Shown: one piece after another, positions 23,451 to 36,200 of the stretch | Layout: every line of letters begins with the position of its first letter | Position numbering within the stretch: the first letter of the stretch is position 1 | Assembly: GCA_020086605.1 (NCBI GenBank) | Contig: JACBWW010000022.1 | Span: 2,308,236 to 2,372,235, forward strand | Source: Lanius collurio | Taxonomy: Eukaryota; Chordata; Aves; Passeriformes; Laniidae | Reading direction: 5' to 3' | Length of the DNA stretch: 64,000 nt | Translations under genes and position numbers: made by a program | The notes under the pieces: generated by a model | What the model was told of the DNA's origin: nothing | The model's database searches: none | What the model saw: only the letters and a program-made list of their open reading frames with translations

Positions 23451-26019
23451 GGATAAAAAGCAACATAGGTAAAAATGTTGAATTAAGTTTGCAGCCATAG
23501 TTGATCGAAATGCACCTGAACTACAGAAACTTGCTTAAAGATGCTCACTTTATGCAGCCAATGGGGTTTAATAACTTAAAATTAACTAAACTCTTGTAGT
23601 ATAAAATATAATGGCTCTGTCAAAGTTGAAGAGCAGAATGCTAATTTAGGATTTTAAATAATAATTCTGAATAAATGGAAATGTCATTAAAAGATAGTGA
23701 GTTTTTTTTAATTTTAAGTTCATAAAGGGACACCTTGAATTAATACAAGCCATTAAAAATACTCCTAGAGCGAGCAAAGACTTACAAATGTCAAAACCCT
23801 GAGTGAGCCAGAAAGAATTTAGCTCACACTTGAAATATTCTGGGTCATAGACATGAACGTGTTCATATTGAAAATACTGTAAAACTCATATGTATATTCT
23901 GCAAATCATAGAGCTCAGATAGAAGCATCTGTATTTCTGTGGCCAGTGTTTTCTGACAGGCCCCTCCTGGAAATTCACCTCTTTGCACATCAGTGCTTGC
24001 CATCATTTCCAGCCATTGGCCACCCTCTGTTCTCTGCACTCACACTTTCAATGTCTACATGAAACTCATAAGGAGCTCATTCCCTTCCTCACCAGCATCA
24101 GTGAACACAGGAATGAGCACAAATTTTGGCCAAACCTTTTCCAATAGTGAGCAGCACGGGTGGCTGGTCCCAAGGGAACATGCTCTGGGGAATGCAGGGT
24201 CCCCTGCCAGCTCCTGCAGGTCATGGGAAGCCAGTCCCAAGGGTTCTGCACAAAACCTGTAACTGAGTTTGTTACAGCTGTAGACAAACCCTTCTCCTAA
24301 TATTCAAACTAAAATAAAAAGGAAATGAAATGCCAAAGTTGCCAGCTCAGCAGGGCTGAGCAGTCCCAGCAGCAGGGGTTACCTCACAGCCCTGCTGGAT
24401 GGGCTCTGATTAAAGTTCCTGCTCTCAGCTGGGTGACACACTAAGGCACTCTGCAAACGGGACTCCTGCTATGGCAGCAGCACCCAGGACAGCCTCACTT
24501 GTGTTTTAGCAAATCTGGGTTAGACCTTCAGTCAATGTGAAGACTGAAAATTGAGAAAACTAGAAATTACCATTCCATTAGGGGAGAAGTTCGAGAGAAA
24601 TGGGTGACAGAAGCAAGATAGACCACACAAAACACTGATTTTGCACTGCATCATCTTTCTCTGGAATGGTAAAACATTGTCATACCACAGTGATACTCCC
24701 ACCCAAACATCTGCTGTTGCTTGACCAGAGCCTTTTCACCAGTGCAGCTCTATCAGACTCTCCCTAATGCACCACCAGGGCTGAAAAGTGGCCATGAATT
24801 ATAAACCAGAAGAGGTTATCTTTTAATTGCATAAAGAAGCAAAAAATTGCATTTCCTACAGAAATACACACACCTTACATGCAAAATAACTCACTCCCCG
24901 AGTGGGAAAACTTCTGAAGCTAATTTCTTGTGACTTTTCATGTCATAATGAGACTTCCTGGCCTAATGAAGCGTGAGCTCCTGCCTGTGCTGTTGGGAGA
25001 CCTCTCTCATATGTGGATTCTCTGAAGTTGGTCCCTCAGTGGGAGCATTCATTTGGATTTCCCTCTCCCACCACCCGCTTGCCTTCACATGGCCTTTGGG
25101 AACTTGCTGCTTCTGAGACTTCCCCTCCCCTATCAGAGATGGAATTATCATCTCAAGCATCACCATCATCTGGATCAAGGTTTACATTCAGCTACTGGAG
25201 CCCAGGACAGCCACATGTACCCTTGCATAAGACATTGCTGAGAATCAAGCTTTCACTCTGTTCCAGTTCTGGCTTTCCCCACAGAACCCCTCTCAGGTTT
25301 TCAGAGTCTCTGTTCTCACAGTTCAGGGTGTGGGAACACTGACCTAGCAATATGCAAACACTTTTTACAATGATAGCACATATCAGCATAAATGCTCATG
25401 TACACCACAGATTGCTGTCCCCACAAGCAGCTTCTCTGGCAAGAGCTAATGAGCCTCCACACATTGTGGGGTGACAGGAAAGGCAAAGGCTTTCAGAGCA
25501 AAAACCTGGAGGACATGAAGAGGACCTCCTGTGATACTGAAGTTTTCCTCTTAAAGCTGAAAGGGAAGGTTTCTTTCCTAGCTGAGAGGAAAACCTCAGC
25601 TTGTGCCACATGCAAAGGAGAGCATCTGAATCCCATTTGTTCCAAAGAAGGAATAGTATTCAGGATTTCTGTACAGTAGTGCTTTTCAAGTGAAAGTTCA
25701 AGCCCACTGTACTGCACAGCACGCATGGATTCTGCTGGACTGGAAGACAGCAGGAAACAAATGCACCCATCTGGCCACATAAATCAATCACTGAAAACTG
25801 AAGATGCACCCACAGAAGGGAAAAAATGATTAATAGATCTGTGATGTGTAAATTTTTATTTAACTCTAAAATCAGACCAGAAGTCGCTTTTTGAAGAGCA
25901 CCATGTCAAGGGCATAAGGACTTTGCAATAGTGAGAATCTTCTAAACCTGTCAGAAGAGACAGGATAGATTAAAAGCACACGGTGAATCTGGGAGAAGCA
26001 GTGGGAAGGGTGGCCTTGG
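23451..26019. other. Mixed-composition sequence, no gene recognised
   Basis: AT-rich to about 23930, then GC-richer with many overlapping frames on both strands (up to 109 codons at 25013-25342). None resembles a known protein. Confidence 0.45.
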
Positions 26020-26047
26020 CCATGGTTTTGCCATGGTTTTGCCATTT
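26020..26047. repeat. Short tandem repeat, 11-bp unit
   Basis: GCCATGGTTTT occurs twice in tandem, followed by a partial third copy GCCATTTT. It lies inside a 152-codon plus-strand open frame (25983-26441) that I do not believe is a gene. Confidence 0.85.
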
Positions 26048-28170
26048 TCACCTGCACACAGGGGACGTGCCAGCTGGTGCTGGACATCATGGCACGAGGG
26101 AGAACAGCCCTGCCTGTGAGACACTCCAGCAGTTTGGTTTGAATGATTCCTGGGGACTAAACTTCATATTGCTTTTGCTCTATGCCCAGTTCTCTCAGTC
26201 AGTTCGAATCTTCACCACAGCGTTGATGCTGCAGCAGAAGCTGAAGCACCAGAGGTTCTGCTGGCAGCTGAGGATACAGATGTGGGGTTTATTCAGTGAA
26301 GGCAGGAAAGCCCCAAAGACAGGAGAAAGCATAGAGCTCAACATCTCAGTTCAGCATTTTTCTCACCCTGATCTCACATGGGTTTTTTGGCAAAGAGTCA
26401 TATCTGGAGTAAATCCTGCTGAAAGAATATTTCTAAGTTGATGGCTTGGAGGAGACACTTCTGGACTTGGCCACAATCTCCATGCCCACACTGTCTGACA
26501 CAGGGCATTTGTGCTCCTTAGGTCTACGGATTCATTTATAAAAAAAAAATGTTACACTAGATCTATTCCCAGGCACATTTTGTCATTGAAAATGTAGTGT
26601 TTTGGCTGACTTTGGCTCACAGCTCAAGTACTGGCTGCTTAGAAACCACCTACCTCAGAGATGAGCTGGGCACTCATTAGTCACTCACTAAACGTAGCCC
26701 TGTGAGACAGCAATGCACAGCTTTTGGGGGTTTAAACCTAAAACTTTGAACAACATTTTTGTCTCACAAATGGACTTTTTCCTGCCAATATGCTGACGCC
26801 TTTTCAAGCATCTTCATGTGTCATTTGGGAAGGAACACAACCACACACCAGAACACGGATGTGACTGAATTCTTTTACATCATTAACAAGTTTTGTCATT
26901 CCATGGGAGTGGTAATTGCCTCCACAACATTTAGGGACCAGAAACAGCCATCTTAATCTGAACCAGCCTGTCTTAGCAATGGGAAGGCCTCGAAAACACA
27001 GTCTTTTTAAATTGGCTGACACAAAGCTCACCCCTATCTCTATCAGCATTGCAATAAATAAATGATTACAGTCAAACTACTGCCACTATTGTTATTAGCA
27101 GCCTGCAAGTGAAAGTTGAATCAGAAGAACACTGAAGAATGAAAAAAACTTTTAATGCTCATCTCTATTTCAAGTCAGACTAATTCCACTGGAGAACGTG
27201 TGATATACTCATCAACACAACATCTTCAACCTCGGTTCCTGTCACTGTGGGCACCCAATTTGCAATCACCACCACATTTTTTATTTGGTTTTTTTTTTTG
27301 TCTTCCTTTATTCACTGACTTCTGCAAACCTTTGGGAGGGGAAATGAAGACTACTATAGCAGCTTTTAAATTGACTCTTATATTAAGAATGTTATGTTTT
27401 TTATATCTGCTCTGAAAGGGTAATATGAAACTTATGAAATATTTACTAAGTGTGATGCATAAACAACAAATCACCTCTTTTCCATTAAATATTTTTTGTG
27501 AAAGATATTTTTAATAAAATACTGCAGCTTGCAATTTAATTACAATGAGTAATTAAAACTTAGAGGATAATCATTTTTGGCAAAAAGTCAGTTTTTGTTA
27601 AAATTTTAAGATAGAAAAAAGATGCATATTACGACCATAATACTGTTAGTAATTAAGATAAATGCATCAATTATTAAAGATGCAAACATGTCAAGCAAGC
27701 ATAACTAATTATTTGAGCATGTTAACAGTTGTTTAATGTTAACAAGCAGTGAATTATTAAAGACCCCATGTGTCACATTTTGGACTGCATAAAATATAAT
27801 GTTCTGGAAGGGTTTATGATTTTCAGGTTTTGCTTAGATCTTTCCAGTCAGATAAGCAATAAATTTAAGGTAACTCACATTTAAACTGTATTTCTAAAAT
27901 AATTAGCTGTAATTGTGTAATGAAACATTGTATTTCTCAATTTATGAAGACTTACAAATTCAGTTAAAATTACCAAAAGGCATCAATAGGTGCCCTATAC
28001 TGTAAATACATGATTTCTGTACATGAGTGTGCAATTTCTTCATTAAAAAGCGATACAGCATTTGAGAAGCCTAAACTGTCAGAGCAACAACTATACTGAG
28101 ATGGAAGAGTGCATTTTATGTGAACTAATGCTCATATTGGTACCTGGCTTTGTACTTCAGTGGCTGAATA
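26048..28170. other. GC-richer then AT-rich sequence, no gene
   Basis: A plus-strand frame of 152 codons covers 25983-26441, with no domain and no usable context. From about 26560 the sequence is AT-rich; 27420-28050 is especially so and nearly free of open frames. Confidence 0.45.
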
Positions 28171-28217
28171 CCTTCCAAAGGAAATATCCACTTCCTTCCA
28201 AAGGAAAGATCCCCTTC
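28171..28217. repeat. Two-copy direct repeat, period 23 bp
   Basis: CCTTCCAAAGGAAATATCCA is followed by CCTTCCAAAGGAAAGATCCC. Each copy contains the near-palindrome CCTTCCAAAGG, so the unit could bind a dimeric factor, but it may equally be a simple slippage duplication. Confidence 0.85.
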
Positions 28218-30760
28218 AGCCAGCTCCTGGTGACTGTACTAAGGCAGCTGCTCTCCCATCTCCAAATACCTGTTAGTGATACCACAACATCTGACACAAG
28301 AACAAAACCCATCAGAATGGTTTAGAGTTGTACAAACCATCAATCTAAATACTGAGATTCAGTTTGTCCTAGTTGTGCATTTGGTGGCTGAGTTTTTTTT
28401 TTTAGACAAAGATAAAATTAGGCTTATTTCCCTGGACTTCCTTCTGGTAGACTGAAGATTAAAATCTTTTTGTCTAAGCATTAGCTGTTAAACCTCAAAT
28501 TCTGGTGAGTCCCCAAAGGATTTATTGCAAATCAGAGAGGAGCCACCACATGGTCAGAGACTGAAATTTTGGATATTTACTGCAATAGCTTTGCAGTGCT
28601 ACCTAATCACATTTGCAGACAGACAGACAGACAGCTGTCTCTCCAGCTCAGGCATCTCGGGGCAGATGTGCCCAGAGCCCAGCATCCCCCTGAGCCAAGG
28701 CTGAGCCCCAAAGGTGGCAGCCCCATGGCTTGGCCCTGCTCACACCCACCACCACAGCAGTCTGGAGTAACTCCTACTCCGTTAGTAACAGCAGGTGCTG
28801 ATCCAGATCATTTCAACAGCACCAGGGAGAAACCACAGCAGCCTTTAACGAGGCACACGAAGGGGAAGGTGACCTCTGTGCCTTGCTGAACTGCAGTCAG
28901 GGTGGCCACTCACGGTCTTGGGACACCCAACCTTTGCTGCCAACAAAAGGTGGCACTGGGTGGCCCCCTTGTCAAAACAGGAGATTACAGGTTTCAGTTC
29001 GTGTCAGGGGGAGGAAAGGCCCAGAAGCACCAAGCAAGGATTTGTTTGTTTGTTTTTAGCAGCATATTAATCTGAATTAATGTTTGCAAAGCTCTTTGAC
29101 ATCTTTAGATGAAAGTGGATACACACATAGATTAGGCTGTTAATTGGGTGGCCGGAGGGTATGCAAACAGTGTGGACCCACTCAACACTTAGCTCTTTGC
29201 ACTGATGTTTAAAATCTCTCCTGCCCTACAATTAGGCAGACATTTCAGCCACCCAAGAGGTGGACAGATCTCGCCTCCAAAAACTTTGTAGCAAAATTCC
29301 CCCAAAGTGCTGAAGAAGAGCTCACACCCAGCCAGGCTGTCAGGCCATCCTGCAGTACAGAGGCCATCCCAGGGGTCTGACGTGCAGGGCACAGAGCACA
29401 GTGAAGTTTCTTTATCATGGTCTGTTTTCTAATGAAAATAAACTGATGCATCCCGCTCTTGCAAGAGTGTTTTAAAGGTGACTGCCCTAAAATACAATTG
29501 GAGTTTTTAAACCCAACTCATTGCAAAAGCACAAAGGTCAAAGCTGGTGGAAAGATGCTGATGACAAAACTCCAGGAAGTTAGGAGAATGGCACCTGAAA
29601 CCCAGGACAGGACAACAGTAGGATTTCAGGTGCTGGAGGGCAAGTATGTCTTTTGTAGATAATTTACTGCTCTCAAGAATATGCAAAAAAAGTTTGACTA
29701 CCCTACTGGTCTTCTTTTTAGTTTATCTTATTTAGTATTTTCCCTCCAATTTTTCTTCCCATTTCTGGGTGACCTCCCTCCTGTGACAAGGTCTTCCCAT
29801 TATGACAGTGAGCTCTGATGATAATGTAGGTAACATTCAGACTGAGTGCAGCAGAAAGCCATATTTCACTCCTGACCTTCAGCTCCCCCTCTAGTGCAAT
29901 GCACGCATTATATTTCCTTTCACTCGTAGCAGGACCAGTGAAACAACACCAGATGAAATAAGTGACGTTTCCTCAGCAAGATGCCACGGATGAATAAAAT
30001 AGCTTTGCCATTTTTACTGCACGTATGATACTCACCACACAACTTTGCTTGGCTCACATTAGATATTAAGATCTCTGCTTAGCAGAGGCAGGGAGAGAAA
30101 GATGAGGCAGAGAGAGAAACAGATATCAGAGCACTCCCTGGCACACAGAGCTTTGAAGCATGCCCAAGCTGCCACAGCGCCAGGGGCCTTTGGGGGAGCT
30201 CCCAGTGACACTCCACAGGGGTTCCCATCCTTCTCTGCTGTCCCAGCCAGAACACCACACCCGCTGAAGCGCAGGAAAAAGTCCTGCTGCTGAGCTGCCA
30301 TGGAGCCCCAACCCAAAAATCGCGGGTTCTCTCATCTCCAGCACCAACTGCTGCACTACACAGTAGCCCTGGCAGAGCTCCAGACGTATTCCTTTACGTG
30401 TCAGGCCTGAATCTCTTCATATGTTAGGGTAGAGCTGCATGTACAGTACTTCCCTTACTTCCAACGCGTTTTTGCCATCTGTTTCTATTATGGGAGTTTA
30501 TGGCACAGAATACCTCAGACATTACAGTATCTGTTTCTTTTCTACGCTGCAGTTATGATTGCTGTGCTGCTTTATGAACAGAATGATAAAACTTGGAGCC
30601 TTCTTAATTCTCTCCTTTCCACCCCCATTTTTTCATAGCACGCTGCAGAAATGGAAGGATTTTTTACAGTTCGTATTATTATGATGAGAAGTGATTTGAA
30701 AGAAAGTACGGAATTTATCAGGAAATGGAAACGCGACTACAAGGCAGATTTTAAAAATCC
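28218..30760. other. GC-richer patches with small microsatellites
   Basis: (CAGA)5 lies at 28615-28634 and (TTTG)4 at 29041-29056. GC-richer stretches at 28640-28980 and 30130-30330 produce unrecognised overlapping frames up to 106 codons. No gene is seen. Confidence 0.5.
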
Positions 30761-30781
30761 CTTAATCATATCATGATTAAG
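30761..30781. repeat. Inverted repeat, 9-bp arms
   Basis: CTTAATCAT, spacer ATC, then ATGATTAAG. A small perfect stem in AT-rich DNA without T-run context. Confidence 0.85.
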
Positions 30782-33201
30782 AAGGTTTATATATTGTTAC
30801 TTCTGTGTTCTGAAGTATACAGAATTTTGTTATAATCTGAAATTTGCCATTTTTTTCTAAGAAGGAAGAACCTGCTTGGTACAGTGTCTCATTCACATCC
30901 ATTAAACTCCTACAGTTAAGCAGAGACTCCACAAGCAGAAGGGCTCTGTGGATTTTCCTGAGTAATATTTCAGAGCATTTCACATCCCCAAAATCAAAGC
31001 ACTTTCCTGAAGCAGCGTTCTGTCAATACACCCACATCCCTCACTGCATATTTTCTGAGAACCCTTCATTCTTTGAGGAGAGGAATTATTTGTCTGTTGC
31101 AAACTTTAGCTAGACATTTTTGTGACATTAATAGCTATTATTTGCATGCAACAGCATCACATTTTAACTGCATTTAGATGGGGAATGCTTGCAATCACCC
31201 TCATTGTCTCTAACCCATGAGGAGGTGGAGCTGTTGCACACTAAAGAATGAATGAACGCAGGCTCATGGGCAGAAGATTAGATAGGTATGAATTTGGCGA
31301 AGAAATCAAATATAGACACAAAGAAATATCCTATTTGCCCAGGGCTGGTTTGATCACATGGTGACCATCTGGAATTTAGATCAAGCCTTCAATAAAATAC
31401 AAGGGACCACACTTCTGCAGCACTCTCAATGATAAATTAATATCTGAGCTGGAAGTACTACAAGAAAACAGTGATAAAGAAGACAAAAGCCACATCTCAC
31501 ATACTCCAATTGCACTCCATTTCCTGGTGTTTCTTCACTTCCCCCCTCCCCCTGCCCATTAATATAAACATTATATGAGAAGTATAGTGAGAGCAATAAA
31601 AAACAAATGGCAATTAGAGCCAAGATCCAGAGCTAAGACAGGAGGAAAAAAGGAACAGAAACATTGGTCCTGATGGCCTTTTCCTGTTCCAATTTTTTTT
31701 AATGTTCTTCTGACCTTGATTAGATCTGCAACTTCTCATGTGAGGCTTTGAGTCCTATATTTAGATAAAAAAGCAGTACCAGAAGTGAACTGCCAAGCAT
31801 CTAAGGATCTCTACATTTTGTGCCATGTTTTCTGAACCACACCATTGCCCCTGGGTTGCTCTCCTCCTGGTAGCTGATTTATCACAGTGCCTCCAAGGAG
31901 CAGCCTGCTAACAAAGTCCCAGGAGCCTTTTGAGCTCTTTGGACAATCTCTGGCACCCACATCCTTGGGAGCATCTCCCAGAGTGCCACAGTACCTTGTC
32001 AGCACAACCTCTGTGTTGGGAAATCGTAGCAAGCAGTTTCTTACCTATCAATTCAGAGCCAATGCATCAGCCTACTCCCAAAATCCAGTCTGTGGTGGCT
32101 TCCTGTGCAGAGGTCACCTTGGGAGCACTGGTGGAGGTGACAGCCCATGCCTGGTCCCCCAAATCTGCATGGTGCCAGACACCATCTTGTGACCAGCACC
32201 AGGCAGGCAAATACCTCAAGACAGAGCAGAAAGTTGGTTCAACTGAAAACTAAGTCAAGAAACAACAAACACATTAGTTTTCAGGCTCACTCCACGCAGA
32301 GGTGGGCCAAAGAATGCCCCAGGTATAAGCAAGTCTGACTTTCACTGGTCTAACACAGTGTAGTGCCACAGTTCCTGGACTCTACTCCTCTTTGAAAATG
32401 GGACCTTATTCAGAACTGCTCACCAGTCCCTCTCCCTCAAACCACCATTCACATTTCATTGCATCTTCCCACCACCTTCAAGCCTTAAGAGCTTGGGAGC
32501 CAGCTCCTTCCTTTGCCTTCTCTCCAAGGGATGAAAAACGATGCCATACCCATGGTGAAGGTCACTATAAGGGGTGTGGAAACACAACAATGACCTCCTG
32601 ATCCTGCTTCTAAAAACATGGCCACAGCCTCTGGACCAAAGCAGGAACCCCAGCACTGCAGCATTTCAGCATGGAATTCCCAAAGTGCAGTTCTAATACC
32701 CCTAGCATTTTTATTTCTGCCATTCCTCAACATTCAGAAAGGCAGAAGTCAAATGCAGCAACCACAGTCACCTTTCCTGGCAGTATGGATCAGAACATGC
32801 TGCACTGTGCCTTCATGGAAACCCAGGGATGACACAGGGCTTGCCTCCCACCACAGCAGGGCTACAGATGCTCTGCTGTCAGTCTTTTTTTACAACTGGA
32901 AATGAGAGGTGCTCGCTGTTCATGGACATTTTGGATGGTAGGAATGCACATCCATTTGAGTCTCAAAGAAAACATGGGTCTCCTATTGTGATGGATAAAA
33001 AAAGGGAAAAAACTTTAAGATAGAGGAAAATGTATCAGGAAAAAGTGTGAAAACTAGTCTCTGTGAAAAGCAGGAAGGAATACCGTGTGCCTTTCTTTAG
33101 CAAATAAAGTGCTCAGACACTGTTTTAATTCCAATTGAGAGAGGTAATACTCACATTTCCTGCAAATCCCCTTCCACCCCTGTCAGATGACAGTTACGAG
33201 C
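30782..33201. other. Sequence without recognised gene
   Basis: AT-rich to about 31800, then more balanced to 33200. Open frames of up to 107 codons overlap on both strands at 31890-32900 without recognisable product. Confidence 0.45.
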
Positions 33202-33242
33202 CCCTCTGTGCCAGTCACCTCCCCCTCTGTGGTAGTCACCTC
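33202..33242. repeat. Two-copy direct repeat, period 21 bp
   Basis: CCCTCTGTGCCAGTCACCTC is followed one base later by CCCTCTGTGGTAGTCACCTC; 18 of 20 positions agree. Confidence 0.85.
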
Positions 33243-36200
33243 CTTCACTTCTGTCAGAGAACAGATTTCAAGAACTAAACAAATATTAAGAGTTTAAAAA
33301 AGCCAAAAGCCCTTCAGTTTCCTTTGTATTTTAGGCTTAAAGGAGTGATTTTTTTTGCTTGCTGTTTGGATCAATAGATTATTTCAGTAACAGAAATACT
33401 AATGTCCTTAAATCTATATTTTTTTCCCCTGCAAATCACCAAAAAATCTCTCCTGGATTAGGCCTCCCAACCAACTGATTTAGTTATGTGTCACAGGAGC
33501 CTCGGTCTCTCATTTTTCTCTTTTCCTGGGCTGAAGGAAATACTTATTGGTACTGTACTCTAAATCCCAGCCAATGGAAAGCAATGTTTCACCATCTGTC
33601 TGCCCCTGACACACTTTTATGTAAACCACTGCAAAGGGAAGGGATTCACATATGTTTTACCAACTCCACTAAACTACGAATAAAAGGCATCCAAGGTTCA
33701 AAGAGTTAAATTACCCGGTGGCTTCCCCCGCCACGCTCACCCCCCACCCTAAGCCCCTCTCTTCTCTCTCAGGGCTATGCTTGATTTATGGTGTGATCCA
33801 TCCCCGTTGGGAGTTGACAGTCACTTTCATTTTCTGGTATTTTTTTTTCCTTTTGCTGCCAAGGTCACCAGAGAGAGGGCCCTCCAAGTTTTCTGCATTC
33901 GTCCTCCTTCACCCTTCCACCAGCTTGGCCTCATGAATCATCCCGTCTTCACATTGAACTCCTGATGCTTCTCTTCCACCAAACTGCCCGACTTCCGCAA
34001 TTTTTCTTCATTCTCACTAACAATTTGGTAATGAAATATTGATTTTTAGTTAGATTCAAATAGATGTTATTAAGTTTGCATTGATAAATCGTTCTCTTTT
34101 TCAGGCTGGAAGTACCTCAGTCAAATTCTAACTGCGCTTTCATACCTGGTGATGTATTAATTTGACATATTTGTCACCCAAGCTGCCTGGCTCAGAGTTA
34201 GAGGAGGGCGTCTGTCCTAATTGCTGCTATTTCACAGAGAAGGTGTAATTCTAGCTGATTTCTTCCAAGGATTATAACCCTAAAATAAGATATTTCCAAA
34301 CGTTTTCCTTGGGATTTTTGTTGGAAAACAAGCAAACATTCTTTTCCGGAAGGAAGAGGTAGGCATTCAAAAAAAACCAGAAAAAGCACTGACCAATTAA
34401 TGTTAAATGTTTCTAGTTAATTTTGCTAATTGAAATATATTCAATATCAATGAATTTGTCATGGATTCTGTGACAAGTAAGTAGTTCTTTTAACCCTTCT
34501 CAGTGAGAGCCACCTGATAGATGAGATTTGAAATATCAGCTGCAAAATCACTGCTCCCTTAACTGGTTAAATGAAGTGAATGTTCCTGCACAGTAACCCC
34601 TCCGTCAGAGTTGAAGGTGGGACATGGGAACACGAGGAGGCACAAACTGTGTCAGCATTGCATCATCTTTCACCTACACCAGGGATAAGGTTCCCGGTCC
34701 CAAGACTTCATCGAGGGCAAAACTTGTGATCACAGATAGAAATAAAAATAAATTACACTGAAAAAGAGACGTGCACTTTCCCCCCTGCAACATCCAGGCC
34801 TTGTTCTCCAGCACGGCACTGCTTCAAAAATAGCTGCTGCTCAAGCCCTCGGTGCCCCCACTGCAGGCAGCCAGTGGGGCCTGGTGGCCAAGCACAGGGC
34901 AGAGCCCATGAAAATTCAGCTCAAACCCAACCATCAGAAGGGGGGAAGGACACACATTCGTGGGCTCACTCTGTGAATATCTCAAGTAACAATTAGTTTT
35001 AAATTACTCACAACTCAGTTAAAGTTTAAATGGATGTTTTCAGCTGCATCACTTTGAAGACTTGAATTTCAACTGGATGCAACCTGAGCTAGTACCTCTT
35101 TTCATGTGTCATTCAGCACCTCTAAAAATTCCACTTTCCCAGTATCCCTGCAGCAGATACCCAAACAAGTCCTTCATGCCATAAGAATGAACCTCATATT
35201 TACTGTGAATGGATAAAGAACAAGTGTTATTTCTTACCTGCTTAATTAAAAGCTACCTGCTGAAAAGTCAACCCCCAAAAATTATTTAAAAAAAAAAAAC
35301 AGAAGAATGAAAGGAAAAAGTAGCCAGCAATATATTACTACTTGTCTTCTAACAGAAGTATCGAGCTCTGCTGTGCTGACTGATTTCAAGAGACAGGCAT
35401 TGATGAATAAAGCTCAATTGCTTCCTATGCTCCTGTGTCACACCTTTTTATTTACAAAATAATTTAGTTTAAAAGAGGAGGTAATTCTTGGAAATTAATT
35501 TTCAAACGGTCAAATTAATCTACTTGGGGCCAGCAGAAAGCTTATTTTTTAAAAAAAAATCTACAAAAGGAAATATTTTTCAAAATAACAAAACTCCAAT
35601 TTATAGCTATCAAGATACTAAATATTTACTGCACGAGAATTAAACTTTTTCTATTTAACATGATTGCTGTATGCCCACGTTATGCAGAGTGAAGTAATTG
35701 CAACATTCCAGTGGCAGTGGTGACTTCTAACTCCACCCAGAGCTACCATTGCATTTCTTAAAACAAGCTGGAAAAAAGATATAACATAAGACAGCCTTCA
35801 TTATCTCCCCTCCACACTGATACTGTAATAAGACAGTTTAAATGAATCAGACAGCAGAAGGGATGCAGAGATTTCTCTACTTATGTAAGTTCATTCGTTC
35901 TTCTCACATTCCTCCTCTAACACACTTCTAGGATTATTTAGTGCAATAAGTAATTATCAATCCGCTTTGGAAAGCCATTATACATTTACATACTCTTCAA
36001 AGCTGCTGTTACTTTTATTGCTTCTAATGCCAAAATGGGAATGTGAGAGAAGAGCCTCTCTAAGAGCAGGTTATGGCGAGTTCAGCGTGCAGAATGCAGT
36101 TTGGAGGATGCATATGGGAATGAGTCATTTCTGAGAAACATAAAACTCTGAGTTATCAAACCTTTTGCTAGTCAATTATTTTTCTTTACTATGCTTGCTA

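Noticed and set aside
25983..26441. 152-codon plus-strand open frame
   Set aside because: No domain, no splice or promoter context, and it includes an 11-bp tandem repeat; composition explains it.
33570..33690. CCAAT box followed by a TATA-like AATAAAAG
   Set aside because: The spacing of about 100 bases is wrong for a CCAAT/TATA core promoter and no first exon follows.
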